64,000 nucleotides of DNA from Comamonas thiooxydans (GTDB lineage Bacteria > Pseudomonadota > Gammaproteobacteria > Burkholderiales > Burkholderiaceae_C). Each line of letters begins with the position of its first letter. Positions within the stretch are counted from its first letter, which is position 1. The stretch covers positions 1,736,001-1,800,000 of the forward strand of contig NZ_AP026738.1 in the NCBI RefSeq assembly GCF_002157685.2, written 5' to 3'. A model generated the notes under the pieces. That model was not told the origin of the DNA. It saw nothing but the letters and a program-made list of their open reading frames with translations, and ran no database searches. Shown here in pieces: positions 1 through 7,660 of the stretch. A program made the translations under genes and the position numbers.

Positions 1-30
1 CCCAGCACATGCTGGGTTGCTTCAATCAGA

Positions 31-72
31 CTGCCCGTAGCTCAGTTGGATAGGGCAACAGCCTTCTAAGCT
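31..72 (+). other. attL: attL: 5' half of tRNA-Arg(UCU), left prophage boundary
   Basis: These 42 bases match 59,083-59,124 with one difference: G at 54 where the right copy has A, in the 3' strand of the D stem. Similarity stops at 72, inside the anticodon stem, so only the 5' half of the tRNA is here. The integrase gene begins 126 bases to the right, which places the prophage between the two copies. Just inside the element, 114-122 and 181-189 form a perfect 9-bp inverted repeat that could be an arm or termination site. Bases 1-30 are host and contain a short hairpin (1-16). Confidence 0.88.
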
Positions 73-197
73 CACCCAACAATCAAGCGCACAAGCGGGT
101 TTCCCGAGGTTTTTTGCTCCGCTTTGCTGTATGTTTAAACAGTTTTTAAATGGCGCAAACGTGTTGCAGCTAAAGCCTTTGCGGAGCAAGAATTTCT

Positions 198-1232
198 CTA
201 TTTTGTAGCTTGAACCCTAGTGCCTCGGCGCAGGTAGTGGCGCTTGGTTGTCTGCACAGACGTGTGCCCCAATTGCTTGGACGCAGCCAGCTCTCCGCGT
301 TCGTCGGCAACATCGTCAGCGGCCTTTGCGCGCAAATCGTAGAACCAGAAGGCGCGGATCTGCGCGGCCAGCGCGGCGTTGCCTGACTTGTCAGCCTCGT
401 CGGCGGCGTCAGATCGCGCAGTCTCAAACGCTTTGCGAAGCATTTGCTTGGACATGGCTTTGCCGTATTGGCTGACCAGCAGATTTGCGCTCCAAGTCTT
501 GTGTGATCGCTTTCGCCCCTCGATACGATTCAGCAGGGCCTTGAGCTCGCCTTCGATGATGAATCGAAGCGCCGCGGAGGTCTTGCTCTGCTTGATTACG
601 AGGTAGCCGTCAATGATGTCGTGCTCGGTAAGGGACAGGGTATCGCCGGGCCGCTGGCCAGTCAGATAGGCCAGGTCCATCGCGTCCTTCAATGCCACAT
701 TGCCATGCTCGTAGACTAGGCGATAGACCTCATCGGAGATGTAGACCTCGCGCTTGCCAAGCGAGTGGCCTTCAATGCCCGTGCAAGGGTTCTCGTTCTC
801 CGTCCAACCCCAGGCCCGGGCCATGTTGAACATGTGTGAGAACACGCGCTTGAGCCGGTTGGCTGTGGTGGGTGTGTCCTTTGCCCATTGCAGCAGCAGA
901 TAGATGTGCTTGGGCTTGATTGCATTCAGCGGGGCCGGCGTCGGGTTGCAGAAGAAGGTGCGAAGCTTCTTCAGATCACCCATTTGGGTGGCCTGCGTGG
1001 ACTTGGCTTTGAGGGGAATGACCTCGGCCTCGTATTTGTCGGCCAGCTCAGCGAAGTTCTCGGCGACGGGCCGGGCAGGCATTGCAGAGAGTTCAAGCCA
1101 TTTCTGCACAGCGACTCGGTAATCGCTGCCCAGAGGGATCTCTTTGCGCGGCTTGGTACCGGTGTCGAAGTAGTAGTAGGTTGTGCCGGACTTCTGTTTG
1201 CGGGCCCGGAAGTTGGGCATTGCTTTAACCAT
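198..1232 (-). CDS. int: tyrosine site-specific integrase (phage)
   Basis: Catalyses recombination between the phage attachment site and the tRNA-Arg gene. The 344-aa protein has an N-terminal arm and core-binding part (residues 1 to about 165) and a C-terminal catalytic domain. Visible catalytic motifs are TGQRPGD (first Arg, near residue 194), DLR (second Arg, near 300), LGHTS (His) and the nucleophile Tyr in KRHYLRR close to the C-terminus. The His usually seen just before the second Arg is Tyr here (FYDLR). The ATG at 1232 is chosen because it overlaps the stop of the upstream gene by 8 bases, suggesting translational coupling; an in-frame start at 1289 would lie inside that gene. Its 3' end faces attL, the usual place for an integrase. 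Confidence 0.94.
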   Translation of the reverse strand: MVKAMPNFRARKQKSGTTYYYFDTGTKPRKEIPLGSDYRVAVQKWLELSAMPARPVAENFAELADKYEAEVIPLKAKSTQATQMGDLKKLRTFFCNPTPAPLNAIKPKHIYLLLQWAKDTPTTANRLKRVFSHMFNMARAWGWTENENPCTGIEGHSLGKREVYISDEVYRLVYEHGNVALKDAMDLAYLTGQRPGDTLSLTEHDIIDGYLVIKQSKTSAALRFIIEGELKALLNRIEGRKRSHKTWSANLLVSQYGKAMSKQMLRKAFETARSDAADEADKSGNAALAAQIRAFWFYDLRAKAADDVADERGELAASKQLGHTSVQTTKRHYLRRGTRVQATK

Positions 1233-1452
1233 GGCTAAACGCTGGCTCCCATGTTGCGGTGCTGACCTCTGGAATGGCCTGGCCTTCAATAGAGTGACGG
1301 GTAACGATAGGCCGACCCACAGCGTTGAGATAAAACGGAATCTTCATGGTGCGCAGGGCGGCTGCCTGAAGCATTTCGCGGGTCTTCCCCGCCTTGCCGC
1401 GCGCGATGCCGGTGAGTTCCCTGATTTCATCTGGAGTTAAGAACGTGCTCAT
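1225..1452 (-). CDS. DUF4224-type small protein, integrase partner
   Basis: A 75-aa protein starting MSTFLTPDEIRELTG, which matches the N-terminal pattern of the DUF4224 family often found directly upstream of integrases in beta-proteobacterial prophages. Members are candidates for excisionase-like or regulatory functions, but none is shown here. It overlaps the integrase start by 8 bases, so the two are probably made from one mRNA. The ATG at 1452 begins the conserved sequence; upstream in-frame Met codons run into the terminator at 1467. Confidence 0.75.
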   Translation of the reverse strand: MSTFLTPDEIRELTGIARGKAGKTREMLQAAALRTMKIPFYLNAVGRPIVTRHSIEGQAIPEVSTATWEPAFSHG

Positions 1453-1466
1453 GATCATTAATTCCA

Positions 1467-1491
1467 TAAAAAAGCCCCGCATCAGCGGGGC
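1467..1491 (-). terminator. leftward intrinsic terminator
   Basis: GC-rich hairpin GCCCCGC/GCGGGGC followed on the minus strand by a run of T. It separates the methyltransferase gene from the DUF4224-integrase pair. Confidence 0.8.
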
Positions 1492-1576
1492 TCGGGGTGG
1501 TTGATAGGTTCGCGCCATCTGTCGCGCTTGTCGCCTCGGTCGCGGGCTCGTCGGCTCATGCTTGCTGCGCTCCTTC

Positions 1577-2080
1577 CTAGGCTGCCGCCTTCATGAATAC
1601 GAGCCAGTGAGTCATTCCCGAGCGGCCACTGACTTGGCCGAACAAAGGCTTTTCAGATGTCAGGGCTAGGACTTCTTTCACTTTCACCTGCGTTTCGTTC
1701 CACTTGAACACCAAGGTTCCACCTGGCTCCAGCACGCGGAAGCACTCGGCAAAGCCTTGGCGCAGGTCTTCGCGCCAGTCGGGCCCCAGCTTTCCGTACT
1801 TGGCTCCAAGCCATGATTTCGGTCCGGCATGAATAAGGTGAGGTGGATCAAACGCCACCAGCTTGAAGGCGCTATCAGGGAAGGTCAGCGCGCGGAAGTC
1901 CATCAGACAGTCGGGCTCAATTCGCAGAACACGCTGGCCAGATGCATTTCCCCGCGAGTTGTCCGTCACGATGATGGTTTCGCTGCGCTGGTCAACAAAT
2001 ACCGCGCGCGAGTCGGTCTTGTCGAACCACATCATTCGGCTGCCGCAGCAGGCATCGAGGACGCAGGGCGTCATGTTCAT
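1577..2080 (-). CDS. class I SAM-dependent methyltransferase (phage type)
   Basis: A 167-aa protein with a SAM-binding motif near the N-terminus (DACCGSRMMWFDK) and an FDPPH motif near residue 79 that resembles the catalytic D/N-PP-Y/F/H motif of amino-methylating DNA methyltransferases. The substrate is not determined; DNA is likely given its small size and its place next to a C5-cytosine methyltransferase. The ATG at 2080 follows GGGAG at a good distance. The pair may modify phage or host DNA to avoid restriction. Confidence 0.8.
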   Translation of the reverse strand: MNMTPCVLDACCGSRMMWFDKTDSRAVFVDQRSETIIVTDNSRGNASGQRVLRIEPDCLMDFRALTFPDSAFKLVAFDPPHLIHAGPKSWLGAKYGKLGPDWREDLRQGFAECFRVLEPGGTLVFKWNETQVKVKEVLALTSEKPLFGQVSGRSGMTHWLVFMKAAA

Positions 2081-2100
2081 ATTGGTGGCTCCCAGAATGA

Positions 2101-2122
2101 GAAAAGCCCGCGGCTGCGGGCT
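2101..2122 (-). terminator. leftward intrinsic terminator
   Basis: AGCCCGC/GCGGGCT hairpin with T-rich tail on the minus strand, touching the stop codon of the C5 methyltransferase. Confidence 0.75.
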
Positions 2123-3042
2123 TAGATTTGTTGAGTGAGGGCGCGGATCACATCGCGCGCAACAGGCGGACATACGGCGTTGCCGAGCATGTGGATTGCT
2201 TGGTGCGTCTGCGGGGGCAACTGGTAGTCTTTCGGGAACCCCATCGCCGCGCAGCTTTCCGGCACTGTCAGCATGCGCATGCGGCTGCCGTCAATCAGAG
2301 CCCAGCGCGCCTTTGTCGTCACCGTGCCGATTGGGCGGTGCAGGCTTCGACCAGTGGTGCCAGAGCCGCTGCCGTAGTAGGGCGCCAGAAAGCGGTCGCC
2401 GTGGGCGGCGCGGCCGGCAGCAACGCGTGCCAGGGTCGCGCAAGAGCGGCGGGGCTTGTCGATCTGGCTCCAGTGTCCTGAGTCAAAGTCGAGAAAGGCG
2501 CTGGCTGGTACGTGGGCGCGCTTCTGCAGATCCAGTACCAGTGGTGCGCGGCTTTTGGTGGCAACGATGAACATGCGCACGCGGTGCTGTGGTACGCCGT
2601 GGTCTGCTGCATCCACGATGTGAGGGGACAGCGTGTAGCCCAGCTTCTGCATTGCGAGTTCCCAAGCTGGAAACAGCTCCCACTGCAGGAACTCGGGCAC
2701 GTTCTCAACCACGATGCCCTGTGGCCGGAGGTATTCGGCGGCGCTGACAACTGCCCAGGCGGTGCTGCGGCTTGCATCGTGCTGGGGATTGCCCCTTGCC
2801 TTTCCGCGTGCCTTGCTGTGGCCCTGGCAGCAGGGTGCAGCCAGCATTATTTCTGTGGCGGGGACTTCGCTCCAGTCGGCCTGGTGCAGATCCTGGCAGA
2901 GATGATCTGCGGCTGGATGGTTTACCGCGTGGTACCTCACTGCAAGCGGCCAGTGGTTGGCCGCCCAGACTACTTCCAGGCCGGCCATGGCCGCGCCGGT
3001 GCTGAATCCGCCTGCGCCGGCGAATAGGTCAATTGCTCGCAT
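2122..3042 (-). CDS. DNA (cytosine-5-)-methyltransferase
   Basis: Transfers a methyl group from SAM to carbon 5 of cytosine in DNA. The 306-aa protein shows the ordered family motifs: I (DLFAGAGGFSTG, residues 5-16), IV with the catalytic Cys (APCCQGHS, near 70), VI (ENVPEF), VIII (QHRVRMFIVA) and X (GNAVCPPVARDV, near the end). Length is typical of a compact phage orphan enzyme with a short target-recognition region. No restriction endonuclease is next to it, so self-protection of phage DNA is the likely role. RBS GGAG precedes the ATG. Confidence 0.93.
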   Translation of the reverse strand: MRAIDLFAGAGGFSTGAAMAGLEVVWAANHWPLAVRYHAVNHPAADHLCQDLHQADWSEVPATEIMLAAPCCQGHSKARGKARGNPQHDASRSTAWAVVSAAEYLRPQGIVVENVPEFLQWELFPAWELAMQKLGYTLSPHIVDAADHGVPQHRVRMFIVATKSRAPLVLDLQKRAHVPASAFLDFDSGHWSQIDKPRRSCATLARVAAGRAAHGDRFLAPYYGSGSGTTGRSLHRPIGTVTTKARWALIDGSRMRMLTVPESCAAMGFPKDYQLPPQTHQAIHMLGNAVCPPVARDVIRALTQQI

Positions 3043-3056
3043 AGGGCTCCAGAAAG

Positions 3057-3080
3057 CAAAAAGCCCGCTCAGTGGCGGGC
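3057..3080 (-). terminator. leftward intrinsic terminator
   Basis: GCCCGC/GCGGGC hairpin with T-run on the minus strand between the C5 methyltransferase and the next gene. Confidence 0.75.
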
Positions 3081-3105
3081 CGGAAAGTTGTGAAGGTTGA
3101 GGTTG

Positions 3106-3207
3106 TCAGTGGCCGCAAGGAAGTGGCTGACCTTGCTCCTCTTTGAAGTCTTGAGGCAGCGGCGCGCCGCAGCTTCCGCAGCGTTTGTCTGGATTGGTAT
3201 TGCTCAT
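3106..3207 (-). CDS. 33-aa mini zinc-ribbon protein, copy 1
   Basis: Starts MSNTNPDKRCGSCGAPLP and ends with a CGH; the CGSCG pair and the terminal Cys-His could bind a metal ion. GAGGAG lies 7 bases before the chosen ATG; an in-frame ATG at 3222 is possible. A near-identical protein lies at 7661-7762, followed upstream by the same 60-aa gene, so this is one half of a duplicated cassette. Function unknown. Confidence 0.7.
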   Translation of the reverse strand: MSNTNPDKRCGSCGAPLPQDFKEEQGQPLPCGH

Positions 3208-3221
3208 CTCGTTGCTCCTCA

Positions 3222-3245
3222 TAAAAAAGCCCGCACGAGGCGGGC
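3222..3245 (-). terminator. leftward intrinsic terminator
   Basis: AGCCCGC/GCGGGC hairpin with a run of six T on the minus strand, between the 60-aa and 33-aa genes. The same arrangement is kept in the second cassette (7779-7801). Confidence 0.75.
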
Positions 3246-3269
3246 AATGGCAATTGGGTGGAGGGACCT

Positions 3270-3452
3270 CTAGGTCTTGTTTCGGCCGCGATAGTCGAGG
3301 TCGGTCGCTGAGTAGTTCTCGCGCTTGCGCCAGTCCATCTGTACAGGGCCGGCATGTTCGGGAGGATAGGTGATGCGCTCTTTCTCCCGGCTGAGCTCCC
3401 ATCGCTTGGCCTCCACAACATGGTGGACGGCCGACTTTTTAGTTGTGCTCAT
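3270..3452 (-). CDS. conserved 60-aa basic protein, copy 1
   Basis: Begins MSTTKKSAVHHVVEAKRWEL; highly charged, with a YPPEHAGPVQM stretch and a C-terminal YSATDLDYRGR. It is almost identical to the protein at 7825-8007. The duplicated pair keeps its amino-acid sequence while the flanks diverge, which supports a real gene under selection. No known domain recognised. Divergent from the cold-shock-like unit on the plus strand. Confidence 0.72.
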   Translation of the reverse strand: MSTTKKSAVHHVVEAKRWELSREKERITYPPEHAGPVQMDWRKRENYSATDLDYRGRNKT

Positions 3453-3595
3453 TGCAAGGCTCTCGCTAAATTTCCAAACAGTTGCCTCACGGTACAGGCT
3501 TACTGCAGACAGGTCTATTGATTTCTTTTTCGAGGGGTATCGTTCGACCGCCTCCAAGGACCGCGTCCTTCAGTGAGGCTGAATGTTGTGATTCC

Positions 3596-3855
3596 AAGGT
3601 CTTTCAATTCACCTATACTGGTTTCACTCGCTGTTCAGGCCGTTCGCCCCAACAGCGCCTGTCTGACACCAATGCCGCCCCTTGGCCGCAGGTAGCCGCT
3701 CTTTCTTGCAAAGCACGCGGTGGTCACTCCCCTCTAGGCGAACTCCCCCAGATCCTGAACATCCTTATGGATCTGCGTTGCCCCCCTGCATTCAGAGCGG
3801 GCCTTCCCTATCTCATTTGACGGTCTGCGCAATCGTGCGTGCAGCCGTCCGTTTC
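3596..3855 (+). promoter_or_regulatory. conserved 260-nt leader of the RRM cassette, copy 1
   Basis: This stretch is conserved at the nucleotide level, with few changes, in 8140-8398, although neither copy has a shared reading frame. Both start with a conserved CACCTATACTGG, whose TATACT is a good -10 box; the matching -35 box is not clear. Both end at the ATG of the 72-aa gene. A long conserved non-coding leader before an RNA-binding protein unit resembles the temperature-responsive 5' untranslated regions of cold-shock genes, but that role is inference. Confidence 0.6.
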
Positions 3856-4074
3856 ATGCTGCACAAAAACATTACAGAGCAGATTGGCCGCTATGCGGTC
3901 ACGCCTCTGACTCAGCCGAGCTCCAGCGGCCAATTTCTGGCTTCCGTTTCCATTCGCCGCGGTGCATATGACCGCGTCATTCGATTTGTTCCCCAGTTTT
4001 CTAACGAGTCGCTTGCCTCTAACTATGCCCTGACTGAAGGGCGAAACATGGTGTTGAACCAAAGGCTGAACTGA
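3856..4074 (+). CDS. 72-aa protein of the RRM cassette, copy 1
   Basis: Begins [20 protein letters not shown]. Paralogues lie at 8399-8617 (same length) and 57,384-57,590 (diverged). The pattern G-R/K-Y-x-VTP, then GQF/GRF-x-AS, then RVxRF is shared by all three, and all three stand just upstream of an RRM gene. The start is set by the conserved ATG: a one-base indel just upstream puts the earlier frames of copies 1 and 2 out of register. No clear RBS. Family not recognised; association suggests a role with the RNA-binding protein. Confidence 0.75.
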   Translation: MLHKNITEQIGRYAVTPLTQPSSSGQFLASVSIRRGAYDRVIRFVPQFSNESLASNYALTEGRNMVLNQRLN

Positions 4075-4105
4075 GCGGCTGAATCCTTCACTCACAGGAG
4101 ACACT

Positions 4106-4378
4106 TTGGCTAAAGAAGAACTAATCGAGATGTCGGGCCGAGTTGACGAGGTACTGCCAGATGCGCGATTTCGCGTGACTCTGGAAAACGGCCATCAGCT
4201 CATTGCTTACAGCGGCGGAAAGATGCGCAAGCACCGTATTCGCGTTCTGGCAGGCGACAAAGTGACCGTTGAAATGTCGCCCTACGACCTGAACAAAGGG
4301 CGCGTGACCTTTCGCCATCTTCCTCCTCGTACTGGTGCTGCTACTGGGGCCAAACCTGCCTTCAAGCGCCGCCGCTGA
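4106..4378 (+). CDS. infA-like: translation initiation factor IF-1-like protein
   Basis: A 90-aa OB-fold protein of the IF-1 family: [42 protein letters not shown] and [12 protein letters not shown] match IF-1 along its length, followed by an extra basic tail of about 18 residues ending in KRRR. IF-1 binds the ribosomal A site during initiation and also melts RNA structure. The start is TTG at 4106 behind a perfect AGGAG, so expression may be held low. It sits between the 72-aa gene and the RRM gene; in the second cassette only a scrap of it remains near 8650. An IF-1 gene inside a prophage is unusual. Confidence 0.88.
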   Translation: MAKEELIEMSGRVDEVLPDARFRVTLENGHQLIAYSGGKMRKHRIRVLAGDKVTVEMSPYDLNKGRVTFRHLPPRTGAATGAKPAFKRRR

Positions 4379-4439
4379 CCCTTATCAATCTTGTAACCGC
4401 TCATCGCTGACATGCGTGAGCAATCTTTGAAAGAACACA

Positions 4440-4691
4440 ATGCAATCCAATCTCTACGTTACCAATCTCGGCTATTCCATCGACAGCGAAGCCCTGCGCA
4501 CACATTTCGGCAGCTGCGGTGATGTGGTCGCTGCAGACGTCATCATTGATCGTGACACTGGCCGTTCGCGCGGTTTCGGCTTCGTTGAAATGGGCACTCA
4601 AGAGCAGGCCCAGAAAGCGATCGAAACACTGAATGACCAGCCGCTTGGCGGTCGCGCACTGGGAGTGGCCTTGGCCCGTCCACGCAAATAA
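4440..4691 (+). CDS. RRM RNA-binding protein, copy 1
   Basis: An 83-aa single RNA-recognition-motif protein. RNP2 is LYVTNL (residues 5-10) and RNP1 is RGFGFVEM (near 43-50), with the usual beta-alpha-beta spacing. Bacterial proteins of this type bind single-stranded RNA and are often cold-induced. It closely resembles the gene at 8751-9002 and less closely the one at 57,702-58,043. A strong terminator follows. Confidence 0.93.
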   Translation: MQSNLYVTNLGYSIDSEALRTHFGSCGDVVAADVIIDRDTGRSRGFGFVEMGTQEQAQKAIETLNDQPLGGRALGVALARPRK

Positions 4692-4713
4692 TCTTCTTCG
4701 ATCTGTAAGAAGG

Positions 4714-4744
4714 GCTCACGCCAAAAGCGTGAGCTTTTTCTTTT
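4714..4744 (+). terminator. intrinsic terminator after RRM copy 1
   Basis: Perfect GCTCACG/CGTGAGC hairpin followed by TTTTTCTTTT on the plus strand. Confidence 0.88.
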
Positions 4745-4770
4745 GCCGCCTCTCTTCCCGCAAGAGCAAC

Positions 4771-4869
4771 TCAAGAGACAAGCTTCTTGATTTTCTGAAG
4801 CTGAACCTCCAGCCAGCTCTTTGCATTGCCGGGCAGCTGCTTGAAGGATGGCAACGGATCTCTTGGCAT
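4771..4869 (-). CDS. possible 32-aa ORF
   Basis: Begins MPRDPLPSFKQLPG and ends KIKKLVS. Composition is protein-like (amphipathic, Lys-rich end) but there is no strong RBS and no paralogue here. It is the only content seen in the 310-base gap between the RRM gene and the next gene. Confidence 0.3.
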   Translation of the reverse strand: MPRDPLPSFKQLPGNAKSWLEVQLQKIKKLVS

Positions 4870-5001
4870 CAGTAGGTCCGTTGCAGTACCTTACGGGAAA
4901 GGCTTGCTGGTAGTTTTGACCTGCTCCTTCTTAAGGAGTCAGCTCTCTTAGGCAGGCCAGCTGGATTCGCAAGGCAGTGGGTTCACTGCAAGGAGGTCGT
5001 G

Positions 5002-5307
5002 ATGGAAACGATAGAGCAGATGGCTGACAGACACATCCGCGAATCCGAAGCTAGCCTGGACCATATCGACCTGCTTATGAAGCGTGCACAGAAAGCGAGC
5101 GCAAAGGCGTCTGATCAGGCGGAGATAGAGCGATTGCAAGAGCAGGCGACTAAGCAGCGGGAGAAGCTGGATCTGCATCTTGCGGCTCTTAAAGAGGCCA
5201 GGCAGCAGTCCGATCTGGCGCGGCTTGTGGAAGAGGGAAAGAGCTTCAGGGACAGGCTTGAAAGAATAAGAATGGGCATTGAGCGCTTGCTCTTGTCGCT
5301 AATTTAG
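5002..5307 (+). CDS. coiled-coil protein, unknown function
   Basis: A 101-aa, nearly all-helical, charged protein (METIEQMADRHIRESEASLD, then long runs of E, K, Q, R and A in heptad-like order). AGGAGG stands 4 bases before the ATG at 5002; GTG at 4999 is less likely. No enzymatic motif or membrane segment. It is one of the few rightward genes in this arm. Confidence 0.65.
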   Translation: METIEQMADRHIRESEASLDHIDLLMKRAQKASAKASDQAEIERLQEQATKQREKLDLHLAALKEARQQSDLARLVEEGKSFRDRLERIRMGIERLLLSLI

Positions 5308-5326
5308 GCTTCTCAGCCCTGCTCTA

Positions 5327-5352
5327 ATAAAGAAGCCCGCTCGATGGCGGGC
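5327..5352 (-). terminator. leftward intrinsic terminator
   Basis: GCCCGC/GCGGGC hairpin with T-rich tail on the minus strand; ends the 5890-5420 operon. Confidence 0.7.
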
Positions 5353-5419
5353 CCTCTAGATTGGAGATATTTGCTATCTTATTTATGGCAAATTCCCCTG
5401 GAAATAGAATGAAGGCTTT

Positions 5420-5650
5420 TCAGAAAGCCCCATACCTGTAAGCAAAGTAGCCTGCAGCAATCATGCCAAAGATAGCAAGCGTCAGCATGATTCCTGCAAT
5501 AGTGTTTCCTGGTTGAAAGCCGGCTAGCTTATTGCCTTCTGTTTTTGGGGATGCGCTCGTTTCCGGCGCTTCTGCTTTTGACCACGGGAAACACATGCAC
5601 TTCAGGTTTTCCCAGAAGCCGTGAACTTTGCGTTGAGAAAGTTCATGCAT
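5420..5650 (-). CDS. small single-pass membrane protein
   Basis: A 76-aa protein with a soluble N-terminal half and one hydrophobic segment near residues 50-70 (IAGIMLTLAIFGMIAAGYFA). RBS AAGGAG lies just before the ATG. It follows the 5660-5890 gene by 9 bases and is likely cotranslated with it. Function unknown; small membrane proteins of this kind in prophages sometimes act in superinfection exclusion. Confidence 0.62.
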   Translation of the reverse strand: MHELSQRKVHGFWENLKCMCFPWSKAEAPETSASPKTEGNKLAGFQPGNTIAGIMLTLAIFGMIAAGYFAYRYGAF

Positions 5651-5659
5651 AAAAACTCC

Positions 5660-5890
5660 TTACGCCATCCGATCTGGATATACATCCCAACCATGCTCAG
5701 CCTCCAGCTGCATATCATTGGAGGGTTGCGCTGACCTTGCGCCCGGATTGTCGATGTCCACATCGCTATTTTTCATAGGCACATTCGGCGACCGTGCATG
5801 GTCATCGTGAGAAATCGAGTGACTGATGATTTCTGGTTGCAGCGCCTGTGGCGCTGGAGCAATAGTGATTGCTAGATCTTCACGTTGCAT
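5660..5890 (-). CDS. hypothetical 76-aa protein
   Basis: Begins MQREDLAITIAPAPQ; polar, with no membrane segment or known motif. GGAGAC precedes the start at a good distance. It is first in a two-gene leftward unit with the membrane protein at 5420-5650. Confidence 0.58.
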   Translation of the reverse strand: MQREDLAITIAPAPQALQPEIISHSISHDDHARSPNVPMKNSDVDIDNPGARSAQPSNDMQLEAEHGWDVYPDRMA

Positions 5891-6404
5891 TAAGTCTCCG
5901 GTCTTGTCAGTTGAGCAATCCTCAAGGATTCGCTTTGCTTCAGTGGAAAAGAAAGCAGTTCCGAAAGGGGACTAGGCTTGAGCAAGCACAAGAGGCAGAA
6001 GCTCACTTAGATGGTCAATTGACTGCGCCACGTCTTGCCCATCTTTGATTTAGCTCGATTTCGGGCATGCTTGAACTCTGGAGAGTTCAAGCCGCTCAAT
6101 CGATTTGAGAGCTGTAGGTTTCGGATCTATACAGGCAGGTTATTTGACCAATTGCCTTGTCCCTACGGTACGCCCATTTCATGGAAAAAACCGTTTTAAC
6201 GCAAACACTTACATAGGAATTGTGAGCATTGATACGTTTGCAACTATGGCATTTAGAGCTAGCAATAGGCAGGATCATCCGTACGCTCAAGCGACTACCT
6301 TCTTGATTTCCTGGATCTGGCCATTAAGCCTTCACTGCCTACTCTTTGCACTGCTGAGCAGTAAGTGAGTTGATAGAGCCTAGTCATTTGCTGGCGCTGG
6401 ACTC
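5891..6404. other. 514-base stretch with no supported gene
   Basis: Short open frames exist on both strands (for example 6105-6368 plus), but none has an RBS, a paralogue or convincing composition. The region is more AT-rich than its neighbours and should contain the promoter of the leftward 5890 operon. An inverted repeat AATCCTTGAGGATT lies near 5920. Confidence 0.5.
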
Positions 6405-7595
6405 CTAGGCGGGCGGCGTCAAAAGCGTGCGCTTGCCGCTGCCATCCATGCGCGACACCAGTCCCTCGGCCTGCATGCGCTCCAGCAAGGCGGCGGCCCG
6501 GTTGTAGCCAATCAACAGCTTGCGCTGCACATAGGAGATGCTTGGCTTCCGGTCCTTGCGCACCAGTTCAACGGCCTCGGCATAGAGCGGGTCCGGACCG
6601 TCGCCAGCAGCTTCGCAGTGCGGGGCGGGCGCGGTCCTGGCAGTGCTTGCTGGCAGAGTTTCCGCAGCAGGCGCGTTCTGAAGCGATGCGGGCAGGTCGC
6701 CCAGGCGGGTGCGGCCTTCGCCGCCCAGTGCTTCGATCAGATCCGGAATCAGGCGCGACAGCTCGCCGGTGGCAATGGCCACATCGGTGTCGAAGCCGCT
6801 GTCGTCCTTGCTGTTGCCGTCCATGACTGCATCCAGCAGCGCGATGTTCTTGATCTGCAGGCCTTCTGTCAGGACAAAGCTCACACGGTCGTCCCAGGTC
6901 ATCGCCAGCTTGGTGGGCAGCTTGCCTTGCTCGATGTGCTTGCGGACCTCATCAATATCCAGCGGGTGGCGGGCGTAGCGCACGATGGCCTTGGACTCGT
7001 CGCATGCTTTCAGTTCTGTCTCGCGGTCAGCGCTGAAGCCGGCGGGCGGCTCCTGTGTCATCAGCCAATGCGCCATGGCGGCCTGCGGGCTGGTCTGGGT
7101 GTCCAGCAGGGCCAGGGCAAAGCCGGGCAGGCCTTCGACCAGCAGCGTTACCACCTCGTCGGCACGACCTTGCGCACTGGTATCGAGCACCAGCGTGCGC
7201 GCCTGGGGGTCAATCCAGACCCACATGCTGCCTTGCTTGGTGAAGGCCATGGGTAGCAGGTCCAGCTTGGCCTCGTCCTTGAGGTCGCGCTTTTCCTTCT
7301 TGCCGGGCTTGCGGCCTTCGGTCTTTTCGATGTGCTCGGCCTTCTCGTTGACCTTGCGATTGAGTACGCTGGCCGGCAGCACCTTGGCCTCGGTCATGAA
7401 GCGCATCACCCATTGGCCGGCCACGGATTCGACCAGCGGGCCATGAGCCTCGCCACGCGGCGGAACCCAGCCCACGGAACGCTCCTGTGTGGCGCCGCAC
7501 TCCTCAAAGACTGTCTTTTGCAGGGCATCCTCCAGCGCCTGCAGATCGCCTTGCCAGCTCTTGGCAATGCGGTAAATGATCATGCTCTTGAACAT
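6405..7595 (-). CDS. rdgC: RdgC recombination-associated protein with C-terminal FtsK-gamma-like domain
   Basis: A 396-aa protein. Residues 1 to about 300 match RdgC (MFKSMIIYRIAKSWQGDLQA; GWVPPRGE; later PLDIDEVRKHIEQGKLPTKLA), a ring-shaped DNA-binding protein that limits RecA action. After a low-complexity Ala/Pro/Thr linker, residues about 335-396 (DPLYAEAVELVRKDRKPSIS, VQRKLLIGYNRAAALLERM, EGLVSR) closely follow the FtsK gamma winged-helix domain, which reads polar KOPS DNA signals. Ordinary RdgC ends before this part. The ATG at 7595 follows GGAG and begins the conserved RdgC sequence. The fusion suggests RdgC loading steered by sequence-specific DNA contacts, which is inference. Confidence 0.9.
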   Translation of the reverse strand: MFKSMIIYRIAKSWQGDLQALEDALQKTVFEECGATQERSVGWVPPRGEAHGPLVESVAGQWVMRFMTEAKVLPASVLNRKVNEKAEHIEKTEGRKPGKKEKRDLKDEAKLDLLPMAFTKQGSMWVWIDPQARTLVLDTSAQGRADEVVTLLVEGLPGFALALLDTQTSPQAAMAHWLMTQEPPAGFSADRETELKACDESKAIVRYARHPLDIDEVRKHIEQGKLPTKLAMTWDDRVSFVLTEGLQIKNIALLDAVMDGNSKDDSGFDTDVAIATGELSRLIPDLIEALGGEGRTRLGDLPASLQNAPAAETLPASTARTAPAPHCEAAGDGPDPLYAEAVELVRKDRKPSISYVQRKLLIGYNRAAALLERMQAEGLVSRMDGSGKRTLLTPPA

Positions 7596-7611
7596 CTGAA
7601 CTCCAGAAATA

Positions 7612-7636
7612 GAAAAAGCCCGCTGATTGGCGGGCT
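7612..7636 (-). terminator. leftward intrinsic terminator
   Basis: AGCCCGC/GCGGGCT hairpin with T-run on the minus strand, just upstream of rdgC. Confidence 0.75.
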
Positions 7637-7660
7637 CTGAAGTGGAGAGAGTGGAGGCCG

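Noticed and set aside
6105..6368. Rightward 87-aa frame in the 5.9-6.4 kb gap
   Set aside because: No RBS and no similarity to the 72-aa family despite a similar length.
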